From positions 1-34,028 of the forward strand of contig DZDC01000007.1 of the NCBI GenBank assembly GCA_022736595.1: a stretch of DNA of 34,028 bases, given 5' to 3'. The translations under genes were made by a program, and so were the position numbers. How positions within the stretch are numbered: position 1 is the stretch's first letter; each line of letters starts with the position of its first letter. This DNA comes from Draconibacterium orientale. Lineage in GTDB: Bacteria; Bacteroidota; Bacteroidia; Bacteroidales; UBA1556. The notes below the pieces were generated by a model that was not told where the DNA came from, ran no database searches, and was given only the letters and a program-made list of their open reading frames with translations. Shown one piece after another: positions 1-9,900 of this stretch.

Positions 1-117
1 TTGAAACTCAACCTAATGGAAAACGTTTTATTTTATTCCCCAAAAAGGACCACATTAATAGAAGGGTTGACTTTTCAGTTATTGAAGACTAATATCTATT
101 TTCAAAAGAATTTTTAT

Positions 118-148
118 AAACCACATCTTTTTAAGATGTGGTTTTTTT
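118..148 (+). terminator. Intrinsic terminator of an upstream gene
   Basis: A perfect stem (CCACATCTT paired with AAGATGTGG, extended by AAA/TTT) closes a three-base loop and is followed by seven T on the plus strand. It probably ends a plus-strand gene lying left of the window, and it separates that gene from the acyl-CoA synthetase at 201. Confidence 0.8.
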
Positions 149-158
149 ATTGTATCAG

Positions 159-166
159 TAATTTTG
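159..166 (+). promoter_or_regulatory. Candidate -7 element for the acyl-CoA synthetase gene
   Basis: TAATTTTG fits the Bacteroidota -7 consensus TAnnTTTG and lies 34 bases before the ATG at 201, just after the terminator. A second, poorer candidate (TATTTTCG, from 168) is nearer to the start. I see no clear -33 TTTG at the right spacing. Confidence 0.35.
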
Positions 167-200
167 ATATTTTCGCCTTACAACTTAAAAGCAATTTCGC

Positions 201-2111
201 ATGACTATTCCACAACTTTTTGAACGCAGTGTCAACAGATTTCCCAACAATTCTTTAGTTTGGGAAAAGGATGCAACAAAAACCTATCAGCCTCTATCCT
301 ACTCTTTAATAAAGAATCGGGTATTAGACTTTGCAAATGGACTCCTTTCTTTAGGAATAACAAAAGATGACCGACTTGCCCTATTGGCTGAAGGAAGAAG
401 TGAATGGCTAATATCAGAATTAGGCATGCTTTATATTGGCGCAATCAACGTGCCTTTAAGTATCAAAATCAATGAACCCTCAGACTTATCATTTAGAATA
501 AAACACAGTGGGTGCAAATTCGTGGTTGTTTCAGAACGACAAATACCTAAAATTCGAGGAATAAAACCTGGACTATCTGAAGTTGAGAAGTACATTATTT
601 TAACGGATACACTTATAAGTCTGGATGACAATGAAATCAGCTACTCACAAGTTTGCGAACTTGGTAGAGCCTTTGCAATTCAAAATCCTAAACTTCTAGA
701 GCAAATTACATCGAGTTTAGAAAATAATCAATTGGCCAACATTAGTTATACCAGCGGAACCACAGCTGACCCCAAAGGAATCATGCTAAGTCATCGTAAT
801 TATACTGCCAATGTTGAACAGGCCAAATCTTTACTTAAAGTACATGAATATTATAGTTCTTTGCTGATTCTACCTTGGGATCATAGTTTTGGACATACCG
901 TCGGACTCTACACTTTGATTGACAATGGGGCTAGTTTATCGGTGGTTGAAATGGGAGCAACTCCTATGGAAACTTTAAGGAATATTCCTAAAAACATTAA
1001 AGAGATAAAACCTACTTTCTTATTAAGTGTGCCTGCCTTGGCTAAAAATTTCAGGAAAAATATCGAAAAAGGAATAAGCGATAAGGGACCAAAGGTAGAG
1101 AAGCTCTTTAATTACGCTCTTAAAATAGCCTATGAATACAATGATTTAGGATACAATAAAGGCACAGGATTTAAGGTATTTAAAAAACCTTTGCTTATGC
1201 TTTTTGATAAAATATTATTTAGTAAAGTCCGTGAAGGATTTGGAGGGCGACTCGAATTCTTTATTGGTGGTGGAGCCTTGTTAGATATTGAATTGCAAAA
1301 GTTTTTTTATGCCATAGGTATTCCCATGTATCAAGGTTATGGACTAAGCGAAAGCGCCCCCATTATTTCATCCAATGCACCATTAAGGCATAAACTTGGT
1401 TCCTCTGGATTTCTAGTAAAAGATCTAGACCTTAAAATTGTAGATTCTGACGACAATGAATTACCTGTTGGCTCAAAAGGTGAAATAGTGGTGAAAGGCG
1501 AAAACGTAATGCTTGGATATTGGAAAAATGAAAAATCCTCTCAAGAAGCATTAAGAAACGGCTGGCTTTACACTGGTGATATGGGCTATATGGATGCTGA
1601 CGGCTTCCTCTATGTGCTTGGTCGCTTCAAAAGCCTATTGATTTCTAATGATGGAGAAAAATATAGCCCCGAAAGCATCGAAGAAGCACTTACCGAACAA
1701 TCAATATATATTGATCAAGTAATGCTCTATAATAACCAGAACAACTATACTACAGCTCTTTTGTTTCCAAACTATCCTCGCCTTAAAAAGACCGTAGAAG
1801 AAAATGGACTTAGCATAAAATCCAATGATGGAGCTCTTTATGCACTTCAAATACTTGAACAAGAAATCAACGAATACCTTGAAGGCGGCAAATATGGAAA
1901 TCAATTTCCAAGTCGTTGGATTCCTGCTGCTATTGGCGTTCTTCCGGATGGCTTTACTGAAGAAAATAAAATGTTGAACTCAACCATGAAAATGGTAAGA
2001 GCTAAGGTATTGGAAAAGTACCAACCAATGATAGATCATCTATATACTCCTGAAGGTAAGAATATGCTTCATCCAAAAAATTTACAGAATGTGATGGAAG
2101 CTAGCAAGTAG
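201..2111 (+). CDS. Long-chain acyl-CoA synthetase (AMP-forming)
   Basis: This 636-residue protein belongs to the ANL superfamily of adenylate-forming enzymes. The family activates a fatty acid with ATP to an acyl-adenylate and then transfers it to CoA. The phosphate-binding motif YTSGTTADPKG lies at about residues 183-193, the A5 motif GYGLSES at 379-385, YTGD with the ATP-ribose aspartate at 457-460, and the hinge GRFK at 474-477 followed by GEKYSPESIE. The last is typical of fatty-acyl-CoA ligases rather than acetyl-CoA synthetases. A lysine-rich C-terminal stretch (NSTMKMVRAK) sits where the second catalytic lysine is expected. No signal peptide or clear membrane segment is present. The gene stands alone after a terminator and converges on the SRAP gene with two bases between the stop codons. 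Chain-length preference cannot be read from the sequence. Confidence 0.9.
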   Translation: MTIPQLFERSVNRFPNNSLVWEKDATKTYQPLSYSLIKNRVLDFANGLLSLGITKDDRLALLAEGRSEWLISELGMLYIGAINVPLSIKINEPSDLSFRIKHSGCKFVVVSERQIPKIRGIKPGLSEVEKYIILTDTLISLDDNEISYSQVCELGRAFAIQNPKLLEQITSSLENNQLANISYTSGTTADPKGIMLSHRNYTANVEQAKSLLKVHEYYSSLLILPWDHSFGHTVGLYTLIDNGASLSVVEMGATPMETLRNIPKNIKEIKPTFLLSVPALAKNFRKNIEKGISDKGPKVEKLFNYALKIAYEYNDLGYNKGTGFKVFKKPLLMLFDKILFSKVREGFGGRLEFFIGGGALLDIELQKFFYAIGIPMYQGYGLSESAPIISSNAPLRHKLGSSGFLVKDLDLKIVDSDDNELPVGSKGEIVVKGENVMLGYWKNEKSSQEALRNGWLYTGDMGYMDADGFLYVLGRFKSLLISNDGEKYSPESIEEALTEQSIYIDQVMLYNNQNNYTTALLFPNYPRLKKTVEENGLSIKSNDGALYALQILEQEINEYLEGGKYGNQFPSRWIPAAIGVLPDGFTEENKMLNSTMKMVRAKVLEKYQPMIDHLYTPEGKNMLHPKNLQNVMEASK

Positions 2112-2113
2112 CG

Positions 2114-2908
2114 TTAAGGAATCGATTTTTTACGGCTGCCCATTCCTTGCAATTTTAGTTCTCGATCTACACTAAGTTCGGAAATTGAATTTAATTCGCT
2201 TCCAATGGGCTCTAAAAGAGAAGCTTCATTGGCTTTAGGGTTTTTGATCTTTGAACTAATGGGATAAGCATTCATTTTCTCCGAAGGATAGGAATTTAGC
2301 ATTCGAGTTATATCGGTTAATGGCGTTTTGAGATTGAGCCAAGCAGCCTCTTGGTGTGGATAGAGAATAACAGGCGATCGATGATGTGGAATCCTTTGAA
2401 TGAGATCGTTGGCCGTTGTGGTAATTATACTAAATGAGAACACCTCTGTGCCTGTTTCAGGATTTAACCAAACATCATATATACCAGCAAAAGCAAACGG
2501 ACGTATTTTATCTTTTAGAAAAACGACAAATGGCCTGTCGAGACCTTCCTTTGTTGTACCTTCAATAAATGCATCTGCAATTACCAAACATCGCTGCGAG
2601 CGTATGGATTTACGAAAAGCAGGTTTGGAAATAATGTCTTTAGAACCAGAATAAGTTGGGTCATTTTCCTTATTACGATCTCCTTCAACACGAGCGTTAA
2701 AAAGGATCATATTCTTTTTTGACCAATGCGGCGTCATCCCAAATCTAAAAAGCTGAAGCACGCGGGGATCTTCGGCAGTAATGATAGGCGCTAACTGGCC
2801 TGGCGTGATATTGTAATTGGGTTCAAATTCAAAATGACTTGGGGCAGTCACGTTAAACCGCTTTTCAATCACCTCTATTTTTTGTACCAAAACATACCTG
2901 CCGCACAT
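2114..2908 (-). CDS. SRAP (SOS response-associated peptidase) family protein, YedK/HMCES-like
   Basis: The 264-residue protein starts MCGRY, the hallmark of SRAP proteins, in which Cys2 becomes the N terminus after Met removal and crosslinks to abasic sites in single-stranded DNA. Other family signatures follow: NYNITPGQ, FGMTPHWSK, FNARVE (the conserved Asn near residue 90), ADAFIEG with the conserved Glu, and IPHHRSPVIL with the active-site His. The usual GFYEW is FIEG here, a form I associate with Bacteroidota members. It follows the TonB receptor by 12 bases and may be co-transcribed with it, although no functional link is evident. The start is fixed because the Cys must follow the initiator Met. 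The last 25 or so residues are a variable tail. Confidence 0.9.
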   Translation of the reverse strand: MCGRYVLVQKIEVIEKRFNVTAPSHFEFEPNYNITPGQLAPIITAEDPRVLQLFRFGMTPHWSKKNMILFNARVEGDRNKENDPTYSGSKDIISKPAFRKSIRSQRCLVIADAFIEGTTKEGLDRPFVVFLKDKIRPFAFAGIYDVWLNPETGTEVFSFSIITTTANDLIQRIPHHRSPVILYPHQEAAWLNLKTPLTDITRMLNSYPSEKMNAYPISSKIKNPKANEASLLEPIGSELNSISELSVDRELKLQGMGSRKKSIP

Positions 2909-2920
2909 AATTTTTATTAC

Positions 2921-5272
2921 CTAAAAGGTTAAACTTAAACCCAGAGAAGGCATAAATGGGAGCTGGTCGATGCGCTTGTTTTGAATGCGATCGATATAAA
3001 AGATATTACTTCTATTGTATAAATTGGTGATACTGAGGGTTGCCTCCAAAGTGGATTTATCGGAAAGCAAAAACTTACGCTTCACACTAACATCAAGTCG
3101 ATGATACGAAGGCAGTCTTTTACTATTGATATCACCGTACAAAATACCAATTTGTCCGTTGGCGGTGGTGTAATCAGAATTAATCCCATCGCTAAAATCA
3201 AGCATTTCGTAGTTTCCAGCAGTAGGAGTAAATGGGAAACCACTACCAAAATTCCACCTCAAACTGGCATTCCAAAGTTGCAATTTACCCATCGCATAAT
3301 CCACTACAAGATTAACGTTGTGTCGTCGATCGAAATGCGGAATATAAGTTACAATTCCATCAAAACGATGATTATAGCTCAGAGAATATACAGCCCAAAC
3401 GTACAAATTTTTGAAAGTATATTTTCCTGAAAAGTCAAATCCATAGGCATTTCCAGATTCAATAATGAAATCCTTTTTCAAATAGTCGGGTTTGTCGGCA
3501 TACTCAGGAGTATCTTCAAAAACCTTATTCTTATTCATATTGGTGAGCTGGTTATACCATTTGTAATAAGCTTCAAAATTTAAAGTAATGTGCTTGAACA
3601 AATCATATTCAAGACCTCCAATGAGATGGGTAGATTTTTGAAGTTTATGTTTAAGCTCTTCTCCATTAAATTCTGATTGCAAATTTTCAGGGCCACTAAT
3701 AAACCCATAAAATAAATCCACTACATCCCGATCGGAAGAGCTACTAATCAGGTTTTGAGAATACAATCCTGTGGCAACCTTAATTCTAAGTTCGGAAGTT
3801 AAGTTGTATTTAACCGATAACCGTGGCTCCAATGAAAAATTGGCCAAAGAAGCATAATAATGTAAATGAATGCCAGGTACAATAATTAAGCGAGCCATGC
3901 CAAACTCATTGGATTCATTTTTCTTTTCACCAAACATTAGCTTAGTACTCACATAACCAGCTAATTCTGTGGTATTTTCAATCTGAGAAATGGTTCTATT
4001 TAGTGAATTAGTGTAAGAGAAATCAGTTTTAAATCCTTTAATATCCACACCATAATCAAGTTGATTTCTGCCCATAAAATAGGTGAAATCGAGACCCATA
4101 TCAAAACCTCCCACTTCGCTAAAGCGTGGCAAAGAAGTACCATCGTCAAATTTGATTTTATAATTTGTATAAGAAATATTACTTGAAAGCATCATGGGTG
4201 ATTGACTTGGAATGAGCGTAAATTTCATTCCTCCTCCATAAGATTTCCAATTGTAATTACTAATAGTTTGGTATTGAACATCATCATTAAAGTTAAAACC
4301 AAAAAAATCGGCTCTACTTCCATTGTTTCCATTTAAGGATATTTTTCCATATAAATCGGTAAATGTAAAAGGAAGTCCATTTCCCTCATTCACATATTTA
4401 TAAAGAGTAGGAGCAACTTTATCGATGTATGATTTTTTGACTGAAAGCATATAAGTTACACTTCCCGAATTGGGAGTTTTGGCTTTAACGATGGGTCCTT
4501 CGAGCAAAAGTTTAGCTCCAAAGGTGTTAATATCAACCCGACCCGAGCTTCGAAGTGGGTTTCCGTAACGAGTGGAAATATTCATAACCGATGAAATTCT
4601 TCCACCGTACTCAGCTCCAAATCCACCAGTATAAACATCTACGTTGGATATCATATCCACATCGAAAACGCTAAAGAATCCTATGGAATGAAAGGGATTA
4701 TAAATAGTCATACCGTCGAGCAAAACCATATTCTGAACTGGAGTTCCTCCTCGAATGTAAAGTTGTCCACCTTGATCGCCTGTAAAAACGACTCCAGGAA
4801 TTACTTGCATATATTGAGCTAAATCGGCCTGCCCACCAATGGTAGGGATTCGATTCATGGTTTTAGTAGAAACTTTTACAACTGAAATGTTGGGATCAGA
4901 AATGGCATTTTGGCGCTCAGCGTTGATGGTCGCTCCCTCAAGTTGGATGGAAGCTTGACTTAGCATTATTTTCCTAAATACAATTTCATTTTCTTTAATT
5001 TGAACGGATTGGCTCGTCGAATCATAACCCACAAAGGTTACTACTAATTTATAGGTTCCAGCTTTAAGTTTTGTGATGGCAAAAAAGCCATTTTCATCGG
5101 TAATGGCTCCAAGCGAAGTTCCATGAATATGAACGTTAGCAAAAAGAACAGGTTGACCGGTTTTACTATCGACAACAGTACCTCTGATGACAGTATTTTG
5201 AGCCCAAATCACCGAAGGTATTGAGATGAACAAGATTAAAATAAACCTTAAGACTGAAGAATGTAAGAGCAT
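2921..5272 (-). CDS. TonB-dependent outer-membrane receptor with N-terminal carboxypeptidase-regulatory domain
   Basis: The protein has 783 residues. A signal peptide ends near WAQ at residue 25. A CarboxypepD_reg-like beta domain follows (about 28-115, with GTVVDSKTGQPVLFANV and GFFAITKLKAGTYKL). Next comes a plug domain (about 130-235, with GGQLYIRGGTPVQNMVLLDGM and GAEYGGRISSVMNI), then a beta barrel ending in the aromatic-terminated strand LGLSLTF. No SusD partner is next to it, so polysaccharide uptake is not supported. Siderophore, metal, vitamin or peptide uptake remains open. It lies downstream of the terminator of the signalling cassette, and the SRAP gene follows after 12 bases. No convincing -7 element was found between 5272 and that terminator. 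Confidence 0.88.
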   Translation of the reverse strand: MLLHSSVLRFILILFISIPSVIWAQNTVIRGTVVDSKTGQPVLFANVHIHGTSLGAITDENGFFAITKLKAGTYKLVVTFVGYDSTSQSVQIKENEIVFRKIMLSQASIQLEGATINAERQNAISDPNISVVKVSTKTMNRIPTIGGQADLAQYMQVIPGVVFTGDQGGQLYIRGGTPVQNMVLLDGMTIYNPFHSIGFFSVFDVDMISNVDVYTGGFGAEYGGRISSVMNISTRYGNPLRSSGRVDINTFGAKLLLEGPIVKAKTPNSGSVTYMLSVKKSYIDKVAPTLYKYVNEGNGLPFTFTDLYGKISLNGNNGSRADFFGFNFNDDVQYQTISNYNWKSYGGGMKFTLIPSQSPMMLSSNISYTNYKIKFDDGTSLPRFSEVGGFDMGLDFTYFMGRNQLDYGVDIKGFKTDFSYTNSLNRTISQIENTTELAGYVSTKLMFGEKKNESNEFGMARLIIVPGIHLHYYASLANFSLEPRLSVKYNLTSELRIKVATGLYSQNLISSSSDRDVVDLFYGFISGPENLQSEFNGEELKHKLQKSTHLIGGLEYDLFKHITLNFEAYYKWYNQLTNMNKNKVFEDTPEYADKPDYLKKDFIIESGNAYGFDFSGKYTFKNLYVWAVYSLSYNHRFDGIVTYIPHFDRRHNVNLVVDYAMGKLQLWNASLRWNFGSGFPFTPTAGNYEMLDFSDGINSDYTTANGQIGILYGDINSKRLPSYHRLDVSVKRKFLLSDKSTLEATLSITNLYNRSNIFYIDRIQNKRIDQLPFMPSLGLSLTF

Positions 5273-5296
5273 TGAGTAAAAATTAGAAGATATCGT

Positions 5297-5336
5297 AAAA
5301 AAACCAGAGGCTGCGTTTCAAGCAATCACAACCTCT
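5297..5336 (-). terminator. Terminator of the Sia-like cassette
   Basis: On the minus strand an eight-pair stem (AGAGGTTG with CAGCCTCT, one G-U pair) closes a 15-base loop and is followed by GG and seven T. It lies 37 bases after the stop of the coiled-coil gene and ends the cassette before the TonB receptor gene. Confidence 0.7.
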
Positions 5337-5372
5337 CCTTGTTTATGGAATAAAATAAAGATAAATAAGCAT

Positions 5373-5897
5373 TTAGGATCCCATTCTCAATTTTGCTTGA
5401 GCGAGTTGTTTCTTTCGAGCCTTGCGAAGCATATACTTATTGGTGAATTCTTCGCCTGGCTTAATTAAAATGGCAACTATTAATTTGAGACTTAATCCAA
5501 CGAAATAGTTATCGCCAAAGTAATCATCGATCATGGGTTCAATAGCCACTTCAGAAATAATAAAAAGTCCAATGGCCATAATCATAACCAGAGTTGCGGC
5601 ACGTCTCCCAATGCGAGCTTCGGTCAACTCATCGATCGTTTGATTCAGTTGATTGTTAAGTTCGGCGAGTTGTACGTTAGAAAGCTCCAGAGCTTCATTG
5701 GTTTTATTAAGCTTTCCTTGAAGTCGATCACTGATTTTGGTAATGATTTTAACCTGATCAATCAGCTCTTCATAATGCTCAACAAGTTTTTTAAACTCGA
5801 GCTGCAATTCCATTTTAGAATACTCGTTCCGTTTTAGAAACTGCTTGCTCTGTTCAAGATTTTCAAGTTCCCGATGATATATGCTCTGGTTTGACAT
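5373..5897 (-). CDS. Coiled-coil protein with two membrane segments; last gene of the Sia-like cassette
   Basis: I do not recognise a named family. The 174-residue protein has a long predicted coiled coil at about residues 25-95, rich in Leu, Glu, Lys and Gln. A hydrophobic segment at about 100-117 (TLVMIMAIGLFIISEVAI) and a second at about 131-146 (YFVGLSLKLIVAILI) follow, then a basic tail (LRKARKKQLAQAKLR). The hairpin topology places both the coiled coil and the tail in the cytoplasm. It starts eight bases after the SiaC-like gene and shares its terminator, so co-transcription is nearly certain. In Pseudomonas the comparable place belongs to the diguanylate cyclase SiaD. This protein has no GGDEF motif. 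The inference is that it is the output or membrane anchor recognised by the SiaC-like protein. Confidence 0.75.
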   Translation of the reverse strand: MSNQSIYHRELENLEQSKQFLKRNEYSKMELQLEFKKLVEHYEELIDQVKIITKISDRLQGKLNKTNEALELSNVQLAELNNQLNQTIDELTEARIGRRAATLVMIMAIGLFIISEVAIEPMIDDYFGDNYFVGLSLKLIVAILIKPGEEFTNKYMLRKARKKQLAQAKLRMGS

Positions 5898-5905
5898 TCT
5901 TAGAA

Positions 5906-6286
5906 TTAATCTTCTATAGGTTTAATTTCGAATGGAAGACCACTCACATCTTGATAATCCTCCCCCGTTTCCATCATTTCTTCGTCATCTTCTTCGTAGT
6001 ACCATTCAACATTAACATCACAACCGTCGTTCAAGAACGATTTGAGTCGCTTTAAAACTTCCAAAATGTATTTAGAGGAACTCGTATTAAAGTACTCGAG
6101 TTTCACTTTAGCCACAACTTTGGCTGGTTTTTCAGCAGAATAAGTATCCAACCACAATAAAATAGGGTTAAAAAATTCGAAGGTGTTTTCAGGAATTGAA
6201 CGTCCGGAAATTTTTAGGATACCAGTCTGTCCATTGAAATCAATTTCAGGGGTTTGCTTTGACCCGTCAATTCTTAAGTTATTCAT
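5906..6286 (-). CDS. SiaC-like regulatory phosphoprotein (DUF1987)
   Basis: This 126-residue cytoplasmic protein matches the DUF1987/SiaC family, with GILKISGRSIPENTFEFF at the N terminus and the segment YFNTSSSK. In P. aeruginosa SiaC, as I recall the literature, the switch residue phosphorylated by SiaB and dephosphorylated by SiaA is Thr68. Here NTSSSK places a Thr at residue 68 when counted from this start. The dephosphorylated form of the family binds its output partner. The C terminus is very acidic (EEDDEEMMETGED). It sits 39 bases after the SiaB-like gene and eight before the coiled-coil membrane protein. The target is unknown here because no SiaD is present in the window. Confidence 0.85.
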   Translation of the reverse strand: MNNLRIDGSKQTPEIDFNGQTGILKISGRSIPENTFEFFNPILLWLDTYSAEKPAKVVAKVKLEYFNTSSSKYILEVLKRLKSFLNDGCDVNVEWYYEEDDEEMMETGEDYQDVSGLPFEIKPIED

Positions 6287-6325
6287 AGTATTAAAGTATT
6301 ATTTAATTCAAACCATTTATTAAAA

Positions 6326-6874
6326 CTAGTCCTCTTTACGTTTTGAAACCTTAACTGTGAGGTCAAAAAACGACAGTTTATCATTTACTTGGGTAAAACT
6401 AAAGTCAAGTTTCTGGCCCGATTTGCGAGCCATATCAATCATTCCCAAGTCGGCACCTCCTTTTTGAGAGATCCGGTTATTGTCTAATATTTCTCGATAA
6501 TATTGACGTAATTCATCTTTAGTCAATGAATTTACCCGTTCTATACGATCGCGCAAGGGCGGGATTTCCTTGTTTTTGATATAATTACCAGTTAGGATGT
6601 AGTAATAGTCGTCGTCGTAAAAGAGTTCAAGCATGGCTTTTCTAGAGTTCAGTTCACTTTCATCTTCTGCTTCTGCATGATGATAAAGGTTTTGCATACA
6701 CTCCACTAAAACATTAAAAATCTTTTTTCGAACATTACCTTTTTCAGAAACGGCATCAAGACGAGTTTCCATTATCTGCAAAACCATGGTAATAATATCG
6801 GAGGTGATTTCGCCTTTAAAGGACAACATGATATGATTGTCCATCATCATGCGAAATTTTTCATAGTTATTCAT
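6326..6874 (-). CDS. SiaB-like protein kinase (GHKL ATPase fold)
   Basis: This 182-residue cytoplasmic protein has features of the SiaB family (DUF6272), distant relatives of anti-sigma-factor and histidine-kinase ATPase domains. The N-box is seen as VLVECMQNLYHHA with Glu58 and Asn62. A glycine-containing nucleotide-binding segment KGGADLGMIDMARKSG is at about 138-153. There is no phospho-accepting His domain, so it is not a histidine kinase. By family knowledge it should phosphorylate the downstream SiaC-like protein. It follows the phosphatase gene by 66 bases and precedes siaC by 39. Assignment rests on the motifs together with the gene order. Confidence 0.82.
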   Translation of the reverse strand: MNNYEKFRMMMDNHIMLSFKGEITSDIITMVLQIMETRLDAVSEKGNVRKKIFNVLVECMQNLYHHAEAEDESELNSRKAMLELFYDDDYYYILTGNYIKNKEIPPLRDRIERVNSLTKDELRQYYREILDNNRISQKGGADLGMIDMARKSGQKLDFSFTQVNDKLSFFDLTVKVSKRKED

Positions 6875-6940
6875 ATCAAATATTTTATGAATTTACAATG
6901 GCACTAATTTACATCATTTTTATATTCAACAAAGAAAAAT

Positions 6941-9900
6941 CTACAATCTTATTCCTATCACCAGAACATCATCAATTTGCTCAATGCTCCCTCTCCATTT
7001 TATTAATTGATTATCAAGAATTTGATTTGATTCTTCACCCATTTTTTGGGGTAATTGAAGCAACAATTCTTTGAAGCGTTTCGACATTAATTTCTTTCCA
7101 TCAGCTCCTCCAAATTGGTCAATATAGCCATCTGTTGAAATATATAAGCAATCGCCTTCTTCCAGTTGCAATTCTTTGGTGGTAAATGGAATGTTCATTC
7201 GCTCTGAAACTCCAATGGGCATCCGATCGGCTTTAACTTCAATAAGGCGATTTTGGAAAACTGAATATCCAAATTCAAAATCGATTTTGGATTCATCTAC
7301 TTCATGAGATTTTACTATATACAAGGAATTATAAGCCCCGGCAAACTTTACGTTTCTGGTTTTAGGGTCGATACTTAGAAGTGCAATATCCAGTCCATCC
7401 TTACTTTGCGTATCGCCACTTTGCTTTAGATCGGTAATGATATCGGTACGCATGTGGTTCAATATTTCAGCAGGATCTGTAATTTGCTTTTCTTTAACTA
7501 CTTTATTAAGAGAACTTATACTTATCATGCTCATGAAAGCCCCTGGTACTCCATGCCCTGTACAATCTGCAGCCGCCACGATGAGACGTTGCTTATAAAA
7601 TGTATTCCAATGAAAATCACCACTTACAATATCTTTAGGGCGATAGAACACATGGAATGCACTTAAAACTTTTGCCATGGTATCGTGGGGTGGCAATACC
7701 GCTCTTTGAATGCGTTGAGCATAGTTGATACTATCGGTAATGTCTTTATTCTTTTGAGCGAGAAGTTCGTTCTTATGACTTATTTCAATGGTACGCTCCT
7801 TAACCTTTTGTTCTAATTCAGCTTTTTCCTGTTTAAGTTGACGCTCGCGAACTTTCACAAAAATGACGATGGATATAATTAAAACCAAAGCTGCCAATGT
7901 ATAAAACCATAGCGTTTGCCAAAAAGGAGGTCTTATAGTAAACTTAAGTTGCTGTGGCACTTTGTTCCATATTCCATTATTGTTTTGAGCCATCACTTCA
8001 AAAACGTAATCGCCAGGGGGAAGGGCTGGAAAATTGGCATAAGTCTGATTGGTCGAAGGTTGCCATTCGTTTTGAGCTCCCAACAATCGTACTTTATAAG
8101 CTACTTTTGAAGCATCAGAAATACAAATGGATTTAAAATCAATCAGAATTGAATTTTGAGTATAGCTAAAAACCAATTGATCTGTCATTTCAACATCTTG
8201 AAGGTTAACTCTCAATCTTGTAATTAGTGTAATTGGCTCTAACTTATTAATTGTCAATAATTTCGTATTAATTTCAGTGACTCCTGCAGAAGTTCCACAC
8301 CAGATCAAACCTTTGGAGTCGATATAAACAGCCGAGGGTTTTACTTCTACTCCAATAAATCCAGTATTTGCATCAAAAAACTGTAAATCATTGGTTTTCA
8401 AATTATATACATTCAATCCATTATTGGTTCCGATGATTAAGTTGCCTATTTTATCCAAGGCCAATCCCGAAATAAGGTTGGACCTTAGGCCATTTTCTAA
8501 GGTAAAGTGAGATTTTATGGTCTTATTTTTTACCAAATATAAACCCATTCCTTCAGTTCCAACCCATAGGGAAGCCTCATTTCCAAAAATAGCGGTAGGT
8601 GTAATATTTACTCCAAATGAATAAGGTTTAACATCCGAACCTTTTATCTTGGTTAATCCTTTTTCACGGTGTCCTACCCACAGAACGCCTTCACTATCAT
8701 AATATAAAGCCGAAATGTCATTATTAACTAAACCTGAACTTTGGGTTAATCGTTCTAATCGACCAGATTCGGGTTCATAATACAGCAAGCCATCATAAGT
8801 ACCTACCCAAACATGGTCTTTACCATCAATTTCCATGGCAGTTACATTGGCACTATTGGTTGACATCATAATCATATTAGTTAGATCCAATGCCAATTTC
8901 ATCCTTTTTGCTTTAACACTATAATATGAAACTCCACCACCCCAAGTACCAATCCACATATTGCCCAATTTATCCTTCTTAATAAATCGTATATCATTGG
9001 ATTGCAAGTCAATGTCGTCCTTAACAATAGTTTTTAAAGAACTTACCTTTTCATTTTCCACTTTAGCAATATAGACACCCACATTGCTACCAAACCAATA
9101 TTCATTATCAACAGATGCAATGGATTGTATTTGTACTGGCTTATTATTGGACATTTGATAATAGTTGCGGAAAGCAAATCCTTTAAAAATCAGTAAGCCT
9201 TTGGAATAAGTTCCAATAAGCACATTACCTTCACGATCCGAAGTAATGCAATTGATCTTATCGTCAATCAATCCATTGGCTTCATTAAAGGTAGTAATCT
9301 TACCCTCGTGAAACAAGGAAATGCCGCCACCGTGGGTACCCACCCATGTACGATGGTATTGGTCGGTGAAAATTTCGCTAACCCAATTGGAAGCTAATCC
9401 ATCACGTTGATCATATATTTTTGGAACTGCGTTAATATTGGAATAATAGTAAAGTCCACCATTATAAGTTCCAACCCAAAAACCACCTTTATTATCTTCA
9501 TGAACTTTTATAATACTAAAATATTGGGGCCAGTTGAAAAACATCTCATTAACAAACTCATACTTATTTGTTTTAGAATTCAAATATTTAACGCCGTACC
9601 TCGTAACAAAAAGCATCCCGAGTGAAGGTGAATTGCTCATGGAGAATACATTATTGGAAAGGCCATTCGATTCATTAAGAATGGTATCCACATGAATGAT
9701 TTTGGCATTAGGATCATCAATGCAATAAACACCACTTTCAAGAGTAGCAATGTAAAGGCGCCCATTTTTGTCTACCTTTATATCTGTAATATCCCCTTTA
9801 ACTTTCTTGAGTACTATTTGTTGAAACTTTTTATTTCTATAAACCGACAAGCCTCCAGAAAAATGGCCCACCCAAATTGCCTCATTGGAGTCGGTATAAA

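Noticed and set aside
1-204. 67-codon plus-strand ORF at the left edge
   Set aside because: It starts at a TTG on the window edge, runs through a strong terminator hairpin and its T run, and resembles no protein.
2921-5272. SusC of a polysaccharide utilisation locus
   Set aside because: No SusD, glycoside hydrolase or sugar-sensing regulator is adjacent.
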